DNA of 64,000 nucleotides from Paulownia fortunei (Eukaryota > Streptophyta > Magnoliopsida > Lamiales > Paulowniaceae). The DNA lies in contig CM033107.1 in NCBI GenBank assembly GCA_019321725.1, forward strand, positions 823,001 through 887,000, read 5' to 3'. The translations under genes were made by a program, and so were the position numbers. Under the pieces are notes generated by a model, which worked only from the letters and a program-made list of their open reading frames with translations, searched no databases and was not told where the DNA came from. Positions within the stretch are counted from its first letter, which is position 1. Each line of letters starts with the position of its first letter. Shown here in pieces: positions 45,950-56,960 of the stretch.

Positions 45950-48900
45950 ATGATGATGTCAGACACATATTGTACGGACTGCAAGAGGAACACAGAGGTG
46001 GTGTTCGATCACGCGGCGGGGGACACCGTGTGCTCGGAGTGCGGCCTCGTGCTGGAAGCCCGCTCCATCGACGAGACCTCCGAGTGGCGAACCTTCGCCG
46101 ATGATTCGGGCGACCATGACCCGAACCGTGTTGGAGGGCCCGTGAACCCGCTTTTGGGGATGCGGCTCTTTCCACAGTTATTTCTCGGGGTGCAAATGGG
46201 TCGAGCGCGGATCCGTCCCTGGCCCGATTGCAGAACCGGGGTGGGGATCCGGACCGTGCTATTGTCTTGGCCTTTAAGACAATTTCTAATATGGCTGATA
46301 GGTCTGTGTTTGTGTGTCTTTTTCAAATTTTTTTTGTTTTGTGGCCCGTTTGTAGGTATTTTGGGGATTTTTATGTGGTTAATGGTGGAACATTTTAAGG
46401 GTTTTGTGAGTTATTTGATAAAATGTGATGATAAACCTAAGACCTTTTTCACATGATGCTTTTGATTTTTGTATTATGGTATGATTTTTGGGTTTTGTTG
46501 GAATTTCTTGGCTGCAAAAATGGGTTTTACAAAGGATCTTAATTGGAATGTATTGAATAAAGACTGGTGATTTGAATGATATGATGAAAGGGATGCTCCA
46601 TTACCAGAAAATGAAAACAAAAGGAAAACAATGAGAATGAGGAAATTATAGGTGAAAGTAGTGTTGCATTGATTTTATTGTAGTTTGAATGTTTCTGATT
46701 AATCAATAAGGGAGCAAAAATGTAGCATTACTGATACTAAATGATTAGTTTTTGTTGGAAATAATGTTGGTGAAAGAGCTGTTGTATTGATTGTGAACTG
46801 TATTTTGAATAGTTTGATTCTTAAGCAAGGCAACCAAAAAGCAGCGTTTTTAAGAAGAGGGGAATGAGAATTAGTAGTTTATTGGTGGAATTCGGTGTTT
46901 TCATTCCTTCTATGGGCTGTTTCTTGTTATGGGATTAAACATCAGTATAGCTGTTTGCATGAGAATGCTTTATTGTACATTTAGTGCTCCAGTTTGTGTC
47001 TGAGTTGTGAATGTGATTTTATGGTATTCAAACAAGCCTGAGCATTTGCAATTATATTGTTTCGGATACAGCATTGGAGTTTGATCTGTTGTTTTGTTCT
47101 TCACAATTTGGTAATTGGTACGGATATGTGAAATTCGCCTCTTGTAAGTTGTGGTCGATAGGTGTCGAGGAACTGATGATGCTAACTTCTATACTCAATT
47201 ATGTGATGTTAGACGGGGAAGTTAATAGTTAACTAATCAAGTCTCTTTTAAGTATGAATAGGGAAATAGCTTATACTCTATTGATGACGTAATCTTTATG
47301 TGGCCAGTATAGGTATAAACTAATTTGTCAGTTAAATGATTTTTCTCGCCGATATGAGAGCCTATCTAAGTTGCTGCATTTATGGAAAAAAAAATTATTG
47401 GTTTATTTTTATGCTTTATGGTCTAATTGATAGGAATTTTGGTGAATACGGCTGACATTAATTGCTTTTTTCTGCTGTTCCAGGTTGAGCCTTGTAACAA
47501 CCATCAAGGTATGCGATCTTTGCTGGTTGATTTTCTTGTTTCAATATGCGAGCAAAGTGATACAGATAGCAATGTTTAAGAATTCGCTTGTCAAATCTTA
47601 ATGTCTTATCTCTTTCTCATTTTAATGTTTCTTTTACGTTTTGTCTGTTCTTCTCTCTCTCTCTCTCTCTCGAGAGTTTTGGTGCATGAGCTTGCACTCT
47701 TTCTTCCTCTATTATTTTTTTTGGAGGGAAGGTTTGGGGTTTTGGGGATGCTGGCAGAGGTGCCTTGATATGCTGTTAATGGTGATTGGATGCTGCCATG
47801 TAATTGTTAATACACTTTTTTATCCGGAAAATTTGAAATTCACACTCCTCAACATACAACCAGACTGACTTTATCTAACTAGACTTCATGGAATTTGACG
47901 TTTCTGAAAATTTGTTTGCTACTTAAAAAAGTTGCCTAGTTAACAAACTTTGAGTATCTATATAATCAAAGTGATATTTTTTGTACTTTGGTGTGTCATC
48001 AATTTTCTCACGAATAGATTTTTTAGTCTCTTGTACATTTTTTTTTCCTAGCATGAGACTGAAAAATCTACTTTGTTTCTTGTTGATGTTTTCTTTGAAG
48101 GATCGGGCAAGTGAAATATATAAAAGGTTGGAAGATCAGAAGTGTACAAGGGGAAGAAACTTGGAGGCTCTAGTAGCTGCCTGCATTTATATTGCTTGTC
48201 GGCAAGAAGGCAAGCCGCGCACTGTAAAAGGTGCCACCTTAATCACTTGCTTAAGTTGATAACTATCATTTACTATTACCCCGTGTTTGAAGTCCTCTGA
48301 ACCTGTGAGTCTCAACTAGAAATATGCTCTATTGTTGCTGGAGCTACAAAGAAAGAAATTGGCCGAGCAAAAGAATTTATTGTGAAACAGTTGAAGGTTG
48401 AGATGGGTGAATCAATGGAGATGGGTACCATTCATGCAGGGGACTATCTGGTGAGTGTCCCTTGGAAAATAAGAAGGCTATTTCAAGTGCTCAATTAGAT
48501 ATTTAGTTGTGAATTTCAAGTCTATCCTGTTTATTGTAATGAGCCTTCTATTAATTTTAATGTGATGGTTGTCTCATCTGTTTTATAGAGGCGTTTCTGT
48601 TCTAATCTTGGCATGAGTAATGAAGAGGTCAAAGCTGTCCAAGAAACTGTCCAGAAGGCAGGGGACTTTGATATTAGGTACTCTGATATTCTTTGCATCT
48701 CCATGGTCTGTTTTCAAAATATTTCACCGCAGTCACCTGGCATCACCATTTTATGGCAGCACTAATTTTTAACTTGAACGCCCCCTCTAACCAAAAAATT
48801 ATATCCATAAAAACCAAAACAGTAATACATAAATACAGATTGTTTAGGGTTACAAATATTTGTAACTTTGAAATTTAGCTGCGGCATATAATTGTATTAC

Positions 48901-50030
48901 ATTGTTCTGAAAATTTGGGAATTAAGGTGAACAGTACTCATGGGTTGAGTTTTGTTTTGCATAAAAGGAGGTAAAAAACTTTGGTCCAGGAATTTTGCTC
49001 ATCAGGATGACATGTCCAATGTAAATCAGAAGAAAATGATGTGAAAGGTTTGGTTTAAAGATAAATCTGGAAATGGGCCCCTTATTTCCTTGGAGTGTGA
49101 AAACCCTTCATTTCTTCGTTCTTGAACATAAGTCAAACTGCATAAATTTTAAAGCTTTTGGAGAAGGAGAAAAATGGGAAGGGGAGAGATATACATTTTT
49201 TTCTTTCTCAACTGTGTGAACATGCTTTGCTGTTATTCTTATTTATCTGATCTCCGCAGCAGAGGGCAAATTTATTGTACATATAAAGCATAATAACAAT
49301 TCATCTTCATATGTGCTTCACAAGGATAAAAACTTGCTTAATAGCAAGTACATGTAAAAATCATGGATCTATATGCCACTTGAGATGTTGCCTAGCAAGT
49401 TTGACCAGGAGTTATTATGAAAGAAAGCTCTTTTAAGCGATCTCAGCTGTTTGCAACTTAGATTGCTAGAGTACTTTGGCTTACCTCATGCTTGCCTTAC
49501 ATCTTTATTCTTTTATCGCAGGAGGAGTCCTATATCTATTGCCGCAGCGATCATTTTTATGATAACTCAGCTATCAGATTCCAAGAAACCCCTGCGAGGT
49601 TAGAGTGCTATAGCCTAAGGGTTTAGAGCCTAATTATAAGGTCTTCACTTCCACATATTCCCCCATTCCCAGTTTGATGGACCTTCCTACAGATATGAAA
49701 TGGCAATAATTGTGTAATTAGATGCACTGTATTGATCTGGGTTCTATGTCTCAATTCTTATTGGCGAACTATTATTCCACTTTCCGCATTTTTGCACTTG
49801 TGATTTAACTGGGTAGCTATAGGTATTTTCACACTACATAGGTCTTATTCCTTGTTTGCTTGATTGAAATTTGAAATGGTATGCTTGCAGATATCTCAAT
49901 TGCTACTACAGTGGCAGAAGGGACCATTAAGAATGCTTATAAGGATCTCTACCCCCATGCCGCCAAGATCATACCAGAATGGTATGCAAAGGAAAGGGAC
50001 CTGAAGAACCTTTCCAGCCCTAAAGCCTAA
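45950..50030 (+). CDS. TFIIB: transcription initiation factor TFIIB (7 exons) with a frameshift in exon 1
   Basis: TFIIB bridges TBP on the TATA box and RNA polymerase II in the nucleus. Exons: 45950-46301, 47484-47508 (25-nt micro-exon), 48101-48230, 48320-48450, 48589-48677, 49522-49598, 49891-50030. From the MSD start at 45956 the coding sum is 938 nt, one short of 313 codons; plant TFIIB is 312-313 residues. The missing base maps to the G4 run at 46156-46159: before it the frame gives the zinc ribbon (CTDC at 6-9, CSEC at 26-29) and B-reader region ([11 protein letters not shown]); after it the family sequence continues only in the next frame. Both cyclin-like repeats and all other splice sites are intact. 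ATGs at 45950, 45953 and 45956 are in frame. As written, the gene would stop at 46454. A sequencing error in the homopolymer is as likely as a true mutation. Confidence 0.9.
47651..47671. repeat. (CT)n microsatellite
   Basis: About 10 CT units in TFIIB intron 2. Confidence 0.95.
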
Positions 50031-51235
50031 ATGAGAGGTTTCGATGTTGAGAATTTGGGATTGGTACTTGGGTCTTACAAACTGTTGGAGGGGAGACACA
50101 GATGCAACTACAGTTATACTTCAATTTTTTTCCTCTTGTTTGACACTCACAATTTCCAATTTTGAAATTTGCTTGGCTTATCTACAATATTTTACATTAG
50201 TTAATAGTTGAATGAATGAGAGCTTCAAGTTCAGCCTCATTATCTATCCCTTGATTCTTCTGTTGTTAATTTTGATATTGTGCTTCCTTTCCAGAATGGC
50301 GTCTGAGAATTGTGTGAAATAGCCTTGCATAGTGTGTGGGGTATCCTTTGATTCTTGGTGCATGTAGGGTTTCTATTTAGTGTGTCACAAGACATCTACT
50401 TAATAGCTCGTTTAACTGAATTTTCCAAAAAAAATTGAATTGAGAACTTCTATTTACTCAAAATTCAAAAACTCTTGCATTATGTTCTGTTTGTGGAGTG
50501 ATGGCTCTCCTGCCTGTTAGCACATCCAACACCATTGTCGCTCAGACTGGAAATTGCTTGAGGTTAACTTTGTTGATAGTGTTGCTTACAAGTTCTTGTA
50601 TATAGATAGAACTTTTCCCTTTATGATGAACATACGTTATCACATGGCTTCTTTTTATCGGATTTTCTGTTTGTTCACCTTGGTTGTAGGTGAAGACTAT
50701 GGTTTCATTGTTCTCAGTGGTATATCTTTCTGATCTTAGGTTTCTGGGCCTGAACACTATGATTGGTATGGTTTTGTCTTGGCAGATTTTATAATTGAAC
50801 ATTGCGGTTATATTATTTACGGATTGTCATATTATAACAACGCAGGTCCCAGCAATCTATCTGGGCTGGGAAACCAAGTTAACATTGTATATCTGGTCTA
50901 AAGCTTGGATTTTACTTATCTTGCACCTTCGACGTATGAAAATACCATTGAACACTTGTATAATCAAACAATTCAATTCAGTGGAAATGGAGCATCCAAA
51001 CTCAGTTTTACAGAATGACTGATTGTGGCCATACGATGACAAGATATTATACTTGGCAATAACGAAGATCCAAAATTTGAAAAATATATTTCTCAAGTAA
51101 TGCATTAACTGCCATGCAGAAATATGAAAGATTTAGATAATGTGTTCTATGAATGAATCCATCTCTATGCAACTAGCAACCATTTTCTATTGTTGACTGC
51201 TAGATGGCATATCCAAGCTCTCCCTCCCTCTGCCT
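50031..51235. other. 3' flank of TFIIB and spacer
   Basis: Probable TFIIB 3' untranslated region, then unassigned DNA that is less AT-rich than the repeat regions. Frames of 75-86 codons at 50542-51105 overlap each other on opposite strands and match no family I know. Confidence 0.5.
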
Positions 51236-51512
51236 CAGCTCATCCCTTCTGCTGATGCCATCAATTTTCTTACAGCCTGATCTACTGTAATTGATGATAC
51301 AACTTCATCTCGGCCCAATCCTTCACTTCCAGGCCAATTTTTAGCAATTCTGTTACGATGACAGCATTTCTTGGCTGGTCTGTATGCTTACACCAAGTTG
51401 CTATTGGCACTCCCATGCTGATGCTTTCTATGCATGAATTCCATCCACAATGACCCATTAAACTTCCTGTTGATGGATCATGGATGTCCTAAAATTTCCA
51501 GCTGAGGTGTCC
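51236..51512 (-). pseudogene. C-terminal fragment of a UGT gene, degraded
   Basis: Reading on the minus strand, it aligns with the PSPG box and following residues of the intact gene at 51717-53153. Recognisable pieces include CGWNSCIESISMGVPIATW, DQPRNAV and LLKIGLEVKDWA. Two frame breaks are visible: a few extra bases just after the ILGHP-equivalent, and about four missing bases after KDWA. The N-terminal two thirds are absent. It is more diverged than the two intact genes are from each other, so it is an older array member. Confidence 0.85.
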
Positions 51513-51716
51513 GCATGTTTTAGGGAAATAAATTCCCACTTTTTAGGAAAAAAAATCTAAATTTACTTGCGCCACAAAATTTGAAAACATTTCTTTATTT
51601 ATTTGAAAACTCATACGTTCCCAACAAACTAAACATACTTCCCTCCAACAACTCGAATTTCACTTATTTTTCACCTTTTAGATCAATGGACAAACAAAAA
51701 ATATATGAGATGAGAT

Positions 51717-53153
51717 TTATCTAGTGATGTGAGTAATAAAGGAATCCATCTCCTTGCTGCTAGTTCCACCTTCCATGACAGAATTCTTGACAGCAACTCC
51801 TAATTCTTTTGCCCTTTTCCTTATGTCATCTCCTTCTGATGAGGCCATCAGTTTTCTTACAGCATTTTCTGCTACACTTGATGATACCAGCTCATCCCGA
51901 CGGGCCCAATCCTTCACTTCCACACCAATTTTCAACAATTTTGTTACTAACACCGCATTCCTCGGCTGGTCCGAGTGCATTGGCCAAGTTGCTATTGGCA
52001 CTCCCATGCTGATGCTCTCTATGCAAGAATTCCATCCACAATGACTCATGAAACCACCTGTTGAGGGATGGCCAAGAATTTCCAGCTGGGGTGCCCAATC
52101 TCTCACAATCATCCCTCTTTCCTTCACTCTCTCTTCAAACCCTTCTGGCAATTCAGCTTCCCTAACTTCTCCTGAAAAAATATCTCCCTTATCTGCATCT
52201 CTCACCACCCATATGAACTTCTGCTGGCTCCTTTCCAACCCAAATGCCAGTTCTTTAACTTGTTCATTAGATATTGAAGATGTTGTGCCAAATGAAACAA
52301 ATATCACCGAATTCAGTCCCTGTTTGTCAAGCCACTCCAAGCATTTGTGACGGATTTTTGAATCCTTTTTTTCAGGTATTACCACGGGATTGAACGGGCC
52401 TATAGCCCATAGCTTCTCCGCTCCAGTTGTCTTTCCTTCTGCCAGTAAATCAAGGTATAAACCTTCTATTACTCTGCTGGAATTGTAAATGCCTCCAGAG
52501 GAAATTTTCCTGGAACCACGCTGCAAACTCGAAAACTCTGAAAACTCTGGAGGAAAGAAACCATCTGGGCCTGGAATTTGTTTCAGAATTGATTCTGCTT
52601 CAGCTGGTACATCAGGCCTTCCCGCGGCTTCCCAGTGGAAAGAATACAGAGTAAAAGCTGATATACTCCAGAAACAATAGGACTCAGCATTTGGTATAGA
52701 ATCAATGTCCTGGACTACATAAGCCATCAGAGAGTCGTATATGACAACCACCCTCCTGTATTTGCTTGAAAGTTTGTTCACAAATGTGTAAACAGGGTCC
52801 CGGAGATGTGTGGATGCAGAAAGTGAGGGAATAATCTGAAAGGGGAATTTGGTTGATGCATGGGGATCAGGTGGGGGGTTGTGAAAAGGAGGAGTTGGGA
52901 ATTCATGGAACTGTATGTTACCAATGGCTGAAGGGTCCCAGCCGTGGACTCTAAGCTTGACCTGGCGGATGTGGGTGGTGGCGCCGACGTAATAGACGGG
53001 TAGGTTGGTGGCGGAGACGAGGCGAGAGAGGTGTAGGAGCTGGTTGAGGTGGCCTTGCGCCGGCAGCGGCACCATCACCACCGCAACTTGTGACTCTTTA
53101 TGGTTGCCATTTTCTTGGCTATGGTTTTCTGGGGAAGCATGATGGTTGGCCAT
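51717..53153 (-). CDS. zeatin O-glucosyltransferase-like UGT, gene 1
   Basis: Family 1 UDP-glycosyltransferase, 478 residues, intronless, a usual length. Cytosolic enzymes of this type move a sugar from a UDP-sugar to a small acceptor. The sequence is closest to the zeatin O-glucosyl/O-xylosyltransferase group (UGT93), which stores cytokinins as O-glucosides; the true acceptor is unknown. The catalytic His is H35 (PLPAQGHLNQ) and a candidate partner Asp is D140 (VVVIYDSLMA). The PSPG donor-sugar box spans about 353-396, from WAPQLEILGHPSTGGFMSHC to HSDQ; the final Gln is usual for UDP-glucose users. A His/Asn-rich tail (1-21) precedes the fold. The start at 53153 has a good context and a TATA box just upstream. 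It differs from gene 2 at seven residues. Confidence 0.93.
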   Translation of the reverse strand: MANHHASPENHSQENGNHKESQVAVVMVPLPAQGHLNQLLHLSRLVSATNLPVYYVGATTHIRQVKLRVHGWDPSAIGNIQFHEFPTPPFHNPPPDPHASTKFPFQIIPSLSASTHLRDPVYTFVNKLSSKYRRVVVIYDSLMAYVVQDIDSIPNAESYCFWSISAFTLYSFHWEAAGRPDVPAEAESILKQIPGPDGFFPPEFSEFSSLQRGSRKISSGGIYNSSRVIEGLYLDLLAEGKTTGAEKLWAIGPFNPVVIPEKKDSKIRHKCLEWLDKQGLNSVIFVSFGTTSSISNEQVKELAFGLERSQQKFIWVVRDADKGDIFSGEVREAELPEGFEERVKERGMIVRDWAPQLEILGHPSTGGFMSHCGWNSCIESISMGVPIATWPMHSDQPRNAVLVTKLLKIGVEVKDWARRDELVSSSVAENAVRKLMASSEGDDIRKRAKELGVAVKNSVMEGGTSSKEMDSFITHITR

Positions 53154-53202
53154 TGGGGAATCTTGGTTTGTTGTTGATGTTTTCAGGTTTACATGGGGTA
53201 TG

Positions 53203-53210
53203 TATTTATA
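53203..53210 (-). promoter_or_regulatory. TATA box of UGT gene 1
   Basis: TATAAATA on the minus strand, about 50 bp upstream of the start codon, implying a very short leader. In gene 2 the same place reads TATCAATT, followed by a deletion of about 10 bp. Confidence 0.65.
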
Positions 53211-54479
53211 GCCCCATCGCGGATCTGACTCGGAAAGTCTGTTGTCGTTTTGGTCATATGAACACCATTTGATAGACTTTTAGCCAATCCCAACTACTTC
53301 ATGAGTGTTAGTTACGCTGCTTGATATATTAAATTTCAACTATTATATAATTTTATAAATATTATTATTATCATTGACAATCACTCAATGTGTAATAATA
53401 TTTGTAACAAAAGTATAAGATCTCCATAATTGACAGTAAAAATAAAATATTTCGAGGCCTTTTGTTTGACTTTTGAACAAGAAAGAAGAGGAAAAGATAC
53501 GCGATAGCAGCTGACGAATACCTATTTAATGAAAATTTAAATGCTATAATAAATATATATTGAGGGTATAAAATACTTTTAAATTATTTTTGAGGATTTA
53601 AGTGTTAAAATGATAAAATTTAAGGGGATGAAGCATCATTTATTTTTTTTCAAATGAATTTAGTATTGGCAAACATTTGAGGGTAAGTTTTGGACCGTTG
53701 TTCACAAATTATATGTAATACTAAATGTAATTACAATTGGAGAAAAAAAATTAATTCAATTTTATTTTATTAAAATCAATCAATTACATAATAATTGTAG
53801 TTGTACTTATGTGGTGAACGCCCGTTTTATTAAAGTATGAATCAATTATACTGACAAATATGTAAGTTTGTCATATATTAGTTAAGTTTCAATCAAAATA
53901 AATTCTCAAGAAATTTAGCTAGTGAACCAAATGCTAAATTGACATTCTCTGTCCTTAAAATATAAGAAGATAGAGAGGGTCATCAGTGATAAAGCCCATA
54001 TTATGTTGGTGGTGACAATATATTGACCATTTCTTTGAATATTCAAGGAGGTTGATTTTCTAGATGAACATGGAACTTTGGTAGAATCATCCACTTAATA
54101 TAGTATATTATTTTTCAATAGGAAAATAACCAAATTAATTAAATAATTTTAATAAGTTATATCATATAGACTTTTCAACTTATACGTATATATGGTAGTG
54201 GAACAATATTGTTTTCCTTGAACAACTAGGAAAGCCTGTGGAACTTGCGAGGTTTTTGAAATGACTTTTTTTTTTATTTATTATTATTTATGTTGAAGGA
54301 TGGAATCGATAATCCTCATTTAACTATAAGATGGTTAATTTATTTTCGGGGTCTTGTACATATTGTTTGTCGCATTTGTTTGAAGTTATTACCTTAATCA
54401 CAAGAATTTTCTTGAATAATTAGGAAAGTGATGATTAAGATAAATGCAAATTAAATATGATACTAAACCAAAAAAAATT

Positions 54480-55430
54480 CCTCCAATATTAGATCCTCTC
54501 AACCCCATTCTCTAATCCCACTTATATTTGCATCATCATCCCATTCTTATTTTTTGGTTCCTTAGAGAAATGACTCCAAACATAAAAACAAAATATTCCA
54601 TTCATCTAGAGTTATTTGAAAAGTTCATATTTTTCTTATTTTCAAATGTAGGAAACTCATTGGAAACTTTGGTGAGGAGACTTACATATGACGATTTAAC
54701 TTGGATTCAACTCCACCGTATAAAAACAAAAGAAGATAGTCCAAGTCATTTGGAGAAAAAACTAGGCAAGTGTAAATTTAATATTAATAGTGCTTCTAAA
54801 GGTGAAATAATTAAAAATTCATTAGACAATATTTTTATCGCTTTTCAGGACTACATTGACACATCTACTAACATTTATGCGAAAATCTTTGCACTTCATA
54901 GAGAATTATAACTTGTTAGGGAACTTAACATCACATATTTATAAATTGAACTTGACGGACAAGCTGATATCCATATATTATCGAAAGATAATAAGATTGT
55001 TGATTTCTCGGCTAATGAAGCTTGTAATACCCATACTTCCAAAATCTTTACAGAACAACAACTTTAAGGGACAATTCTTAAATTATTCAAAATGGACTAA
55101 TTAGAGTTTCAATCATTTAGATATTCATAATTTATACTTATTCATCTTTTACTGAACTTTTGTTTAATGTTTCTTAGAAGACAATGGCTTTTGTAAAACG
55201 GTAGTACTCCTTGTTTTATTTCGAGTTTTGATTTGACTCCCTGATATAAAATATTGTGTATTACTACTTGAGTTGATATATACAAATTAGATATGATTGT
55301 CTCAATATAACTCTTATAGGGTGTTTTTTTCAAAATTAAAAATAAAAATAAAAATTGATTTAAAAGCATTGAATCGAGTTTTTTTTAATGAAACTTAATT
55401 CTACATAGAGTTTGACAAATTCACAAGCAC
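54480..55430 (+). other. segment specific to UGT block 1, with an unidentified ORF
   Basis: This stretch has no counterpart in block 2, which passes directly between the flanking landmarks. It holds a 127-codon frame at 54528-54911 (the ATG at 54570 gives 113 residues). An overlapping frame at 54856-55104 continues with similar composition (helical, Lys/Leu/Ile-rich), as if one protein of about 180 residues were broken by a frameshift near 54900. I do not recognise the protein. It may be a captured or degraded gene fragment, or chance. Confidence 0.4.
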
Positions 55431-56009
55431 AAATATCACTTTTATCAGAAAAACTTTGATTACGAGGTGCCGACGATTTTGATAGCAATTTCTAAGGAGA
55501 CAAACACGAGTCAAAGTCTACAGAAGATTTTTTTTGTCATTTAATTTTAATGAGCACTAGTAATTGATATTTGACAGAGTCAAACCATTAAAATCTTTTA
55601 TTTAATTGGAAATAGCTCTTTCTTAATATAATCAGTCTTGATCAGTAATTGTAACTTTAGTATAGACAATCAATTCGCTGTAACTTAATTAGCTTTTATT
55701 TTATTATAGGAGACTAGGTTCATTTTACTATTTAAAATATCTTACATTAATCAAAGTTTTCTATCTTACAAAAAAATAAGCGACAAGTTTTATGTATGTC
55801 ATAAGATATATCGGATATGTGAATGATATAGCGGGTATATATATGACGGACAAATATTATCTATCATTCAAGTATCTAATATACAATATACTGAATATAA
55901 TATAAATATTACCCATAAAATAATATCAGTATATATAGCGCTCTATTCCAAAGTTATGGGATAGTTGATGATGTTGACATTTGACAAATTAATTATTTTT
56001 ATTATTATT

Positions 56010-56840
56010 TTTAGTAAAATTATTTTAAAAATATTTAAAATTAATAATTTGTATTTATATTTTAATAATTTTCAACTTGATTGCTTAACATTTAACATTA
56101 AATTTATTTAAAACTTTGTTATAATTAAAATTTAGTAGCTATTTATTTAATTTAATATGGTTCCTATTAAGTTACTATATAGTAAAATATTTTTTATTAG
56201 CTCATATATTTAAACTTATGAATTTCTTATTCATCATAAATCTAAAAAATATGTAATTTATTTTCAAATAATATTTTGTTAAATATGGAAAATAATAGTA
56301 TTTACAATTATTAATTGAATACACATAATTTAACAAAAATATATTAAATTAAAAATTAGTCATTTTTTGATTAATTTTTTTAAACACCAAAATGAATATT
56401 TTTTAAATTTAACATAATTTCTATTAAATGATGATAATAACATTATTTATAATTTATTTAATAATAATAAATTAAAAACTAAAATGACTATTTTTTATTT
56501 AACATATTTTTTATTAAATTAAAGTAATTTCATTATTAACAAAAAAATTATTACTAATATTTAACATGTTTAAAAAATATTATTAAAATATACACATTTT
56601 TTAGATTTATGATGAATAAAAAACTTATAAGTAAAATATAGTAGCTAACAAAATATCCTAATATATAATAGTTTTAAAAAAATATTTTAAATTTAAAAAA
56701 GTAGCCATTAAATTTGAAATACAATAAATTTTCAAATGAGTTTGATGTTAAGTATTAATTAATAAAGTTAAAAATATTATTAAAATATAAATACTAGCCT
56801 AAGTAATTTTAAATATTTTTAAAGTAATTTAGGTAAGGAC
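56010..56840. mobile_element. foldback inverted-repeat element, block 1 copy
   Basis: Two arms of roughly 300 bp are inverted relative to each other. Examples are TTCATCATAAATCTAAAAAA near 56230 and TTTTTTAGATTTATGATGAA near 56600, and TTTATATTTTAATAATTTT near 56053 against its complement near 56775. The interior is AT-rich and without coding potential. A second copy lies at about 62250-62990. Confidence 0.7.
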
Positions 56841-56960
56841 AACTATGTCATTTTTTAAAAGTATAAAAAGGTAAAATAATGTTAATCGAGAGTATGAGAA
56901 TATAAAAAAATAAAAAAAAATAAAGAGATAAAATAAGATTAATCTTTTTTTTAATATTTT

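Larger units (their letters stand above)
51645..56960. repeat. UGT duplication block, copy 1
   Basis: Direct duplicate of 58177-63240. The left junction is sharp: similarity begins at TTCCCTCCAACAAC (51644 against 58179). Shared landmarks beyond the gene: TTGGTAGAATCATCCACTTA (near 54081 and 61181), GCAATTTCTAAGGAGACAAA (55485 and 62020), and the foldback element near 56010-56840. Copy 1 alone has the 54480-55430 segment. Confidence 0.88.

Noticed and set aside
51754..52680. Plus-strand frames of 60-100 residues across both UGT genes
   Set aside because: They recur in both copies only because the sense coding sequence is conserved.
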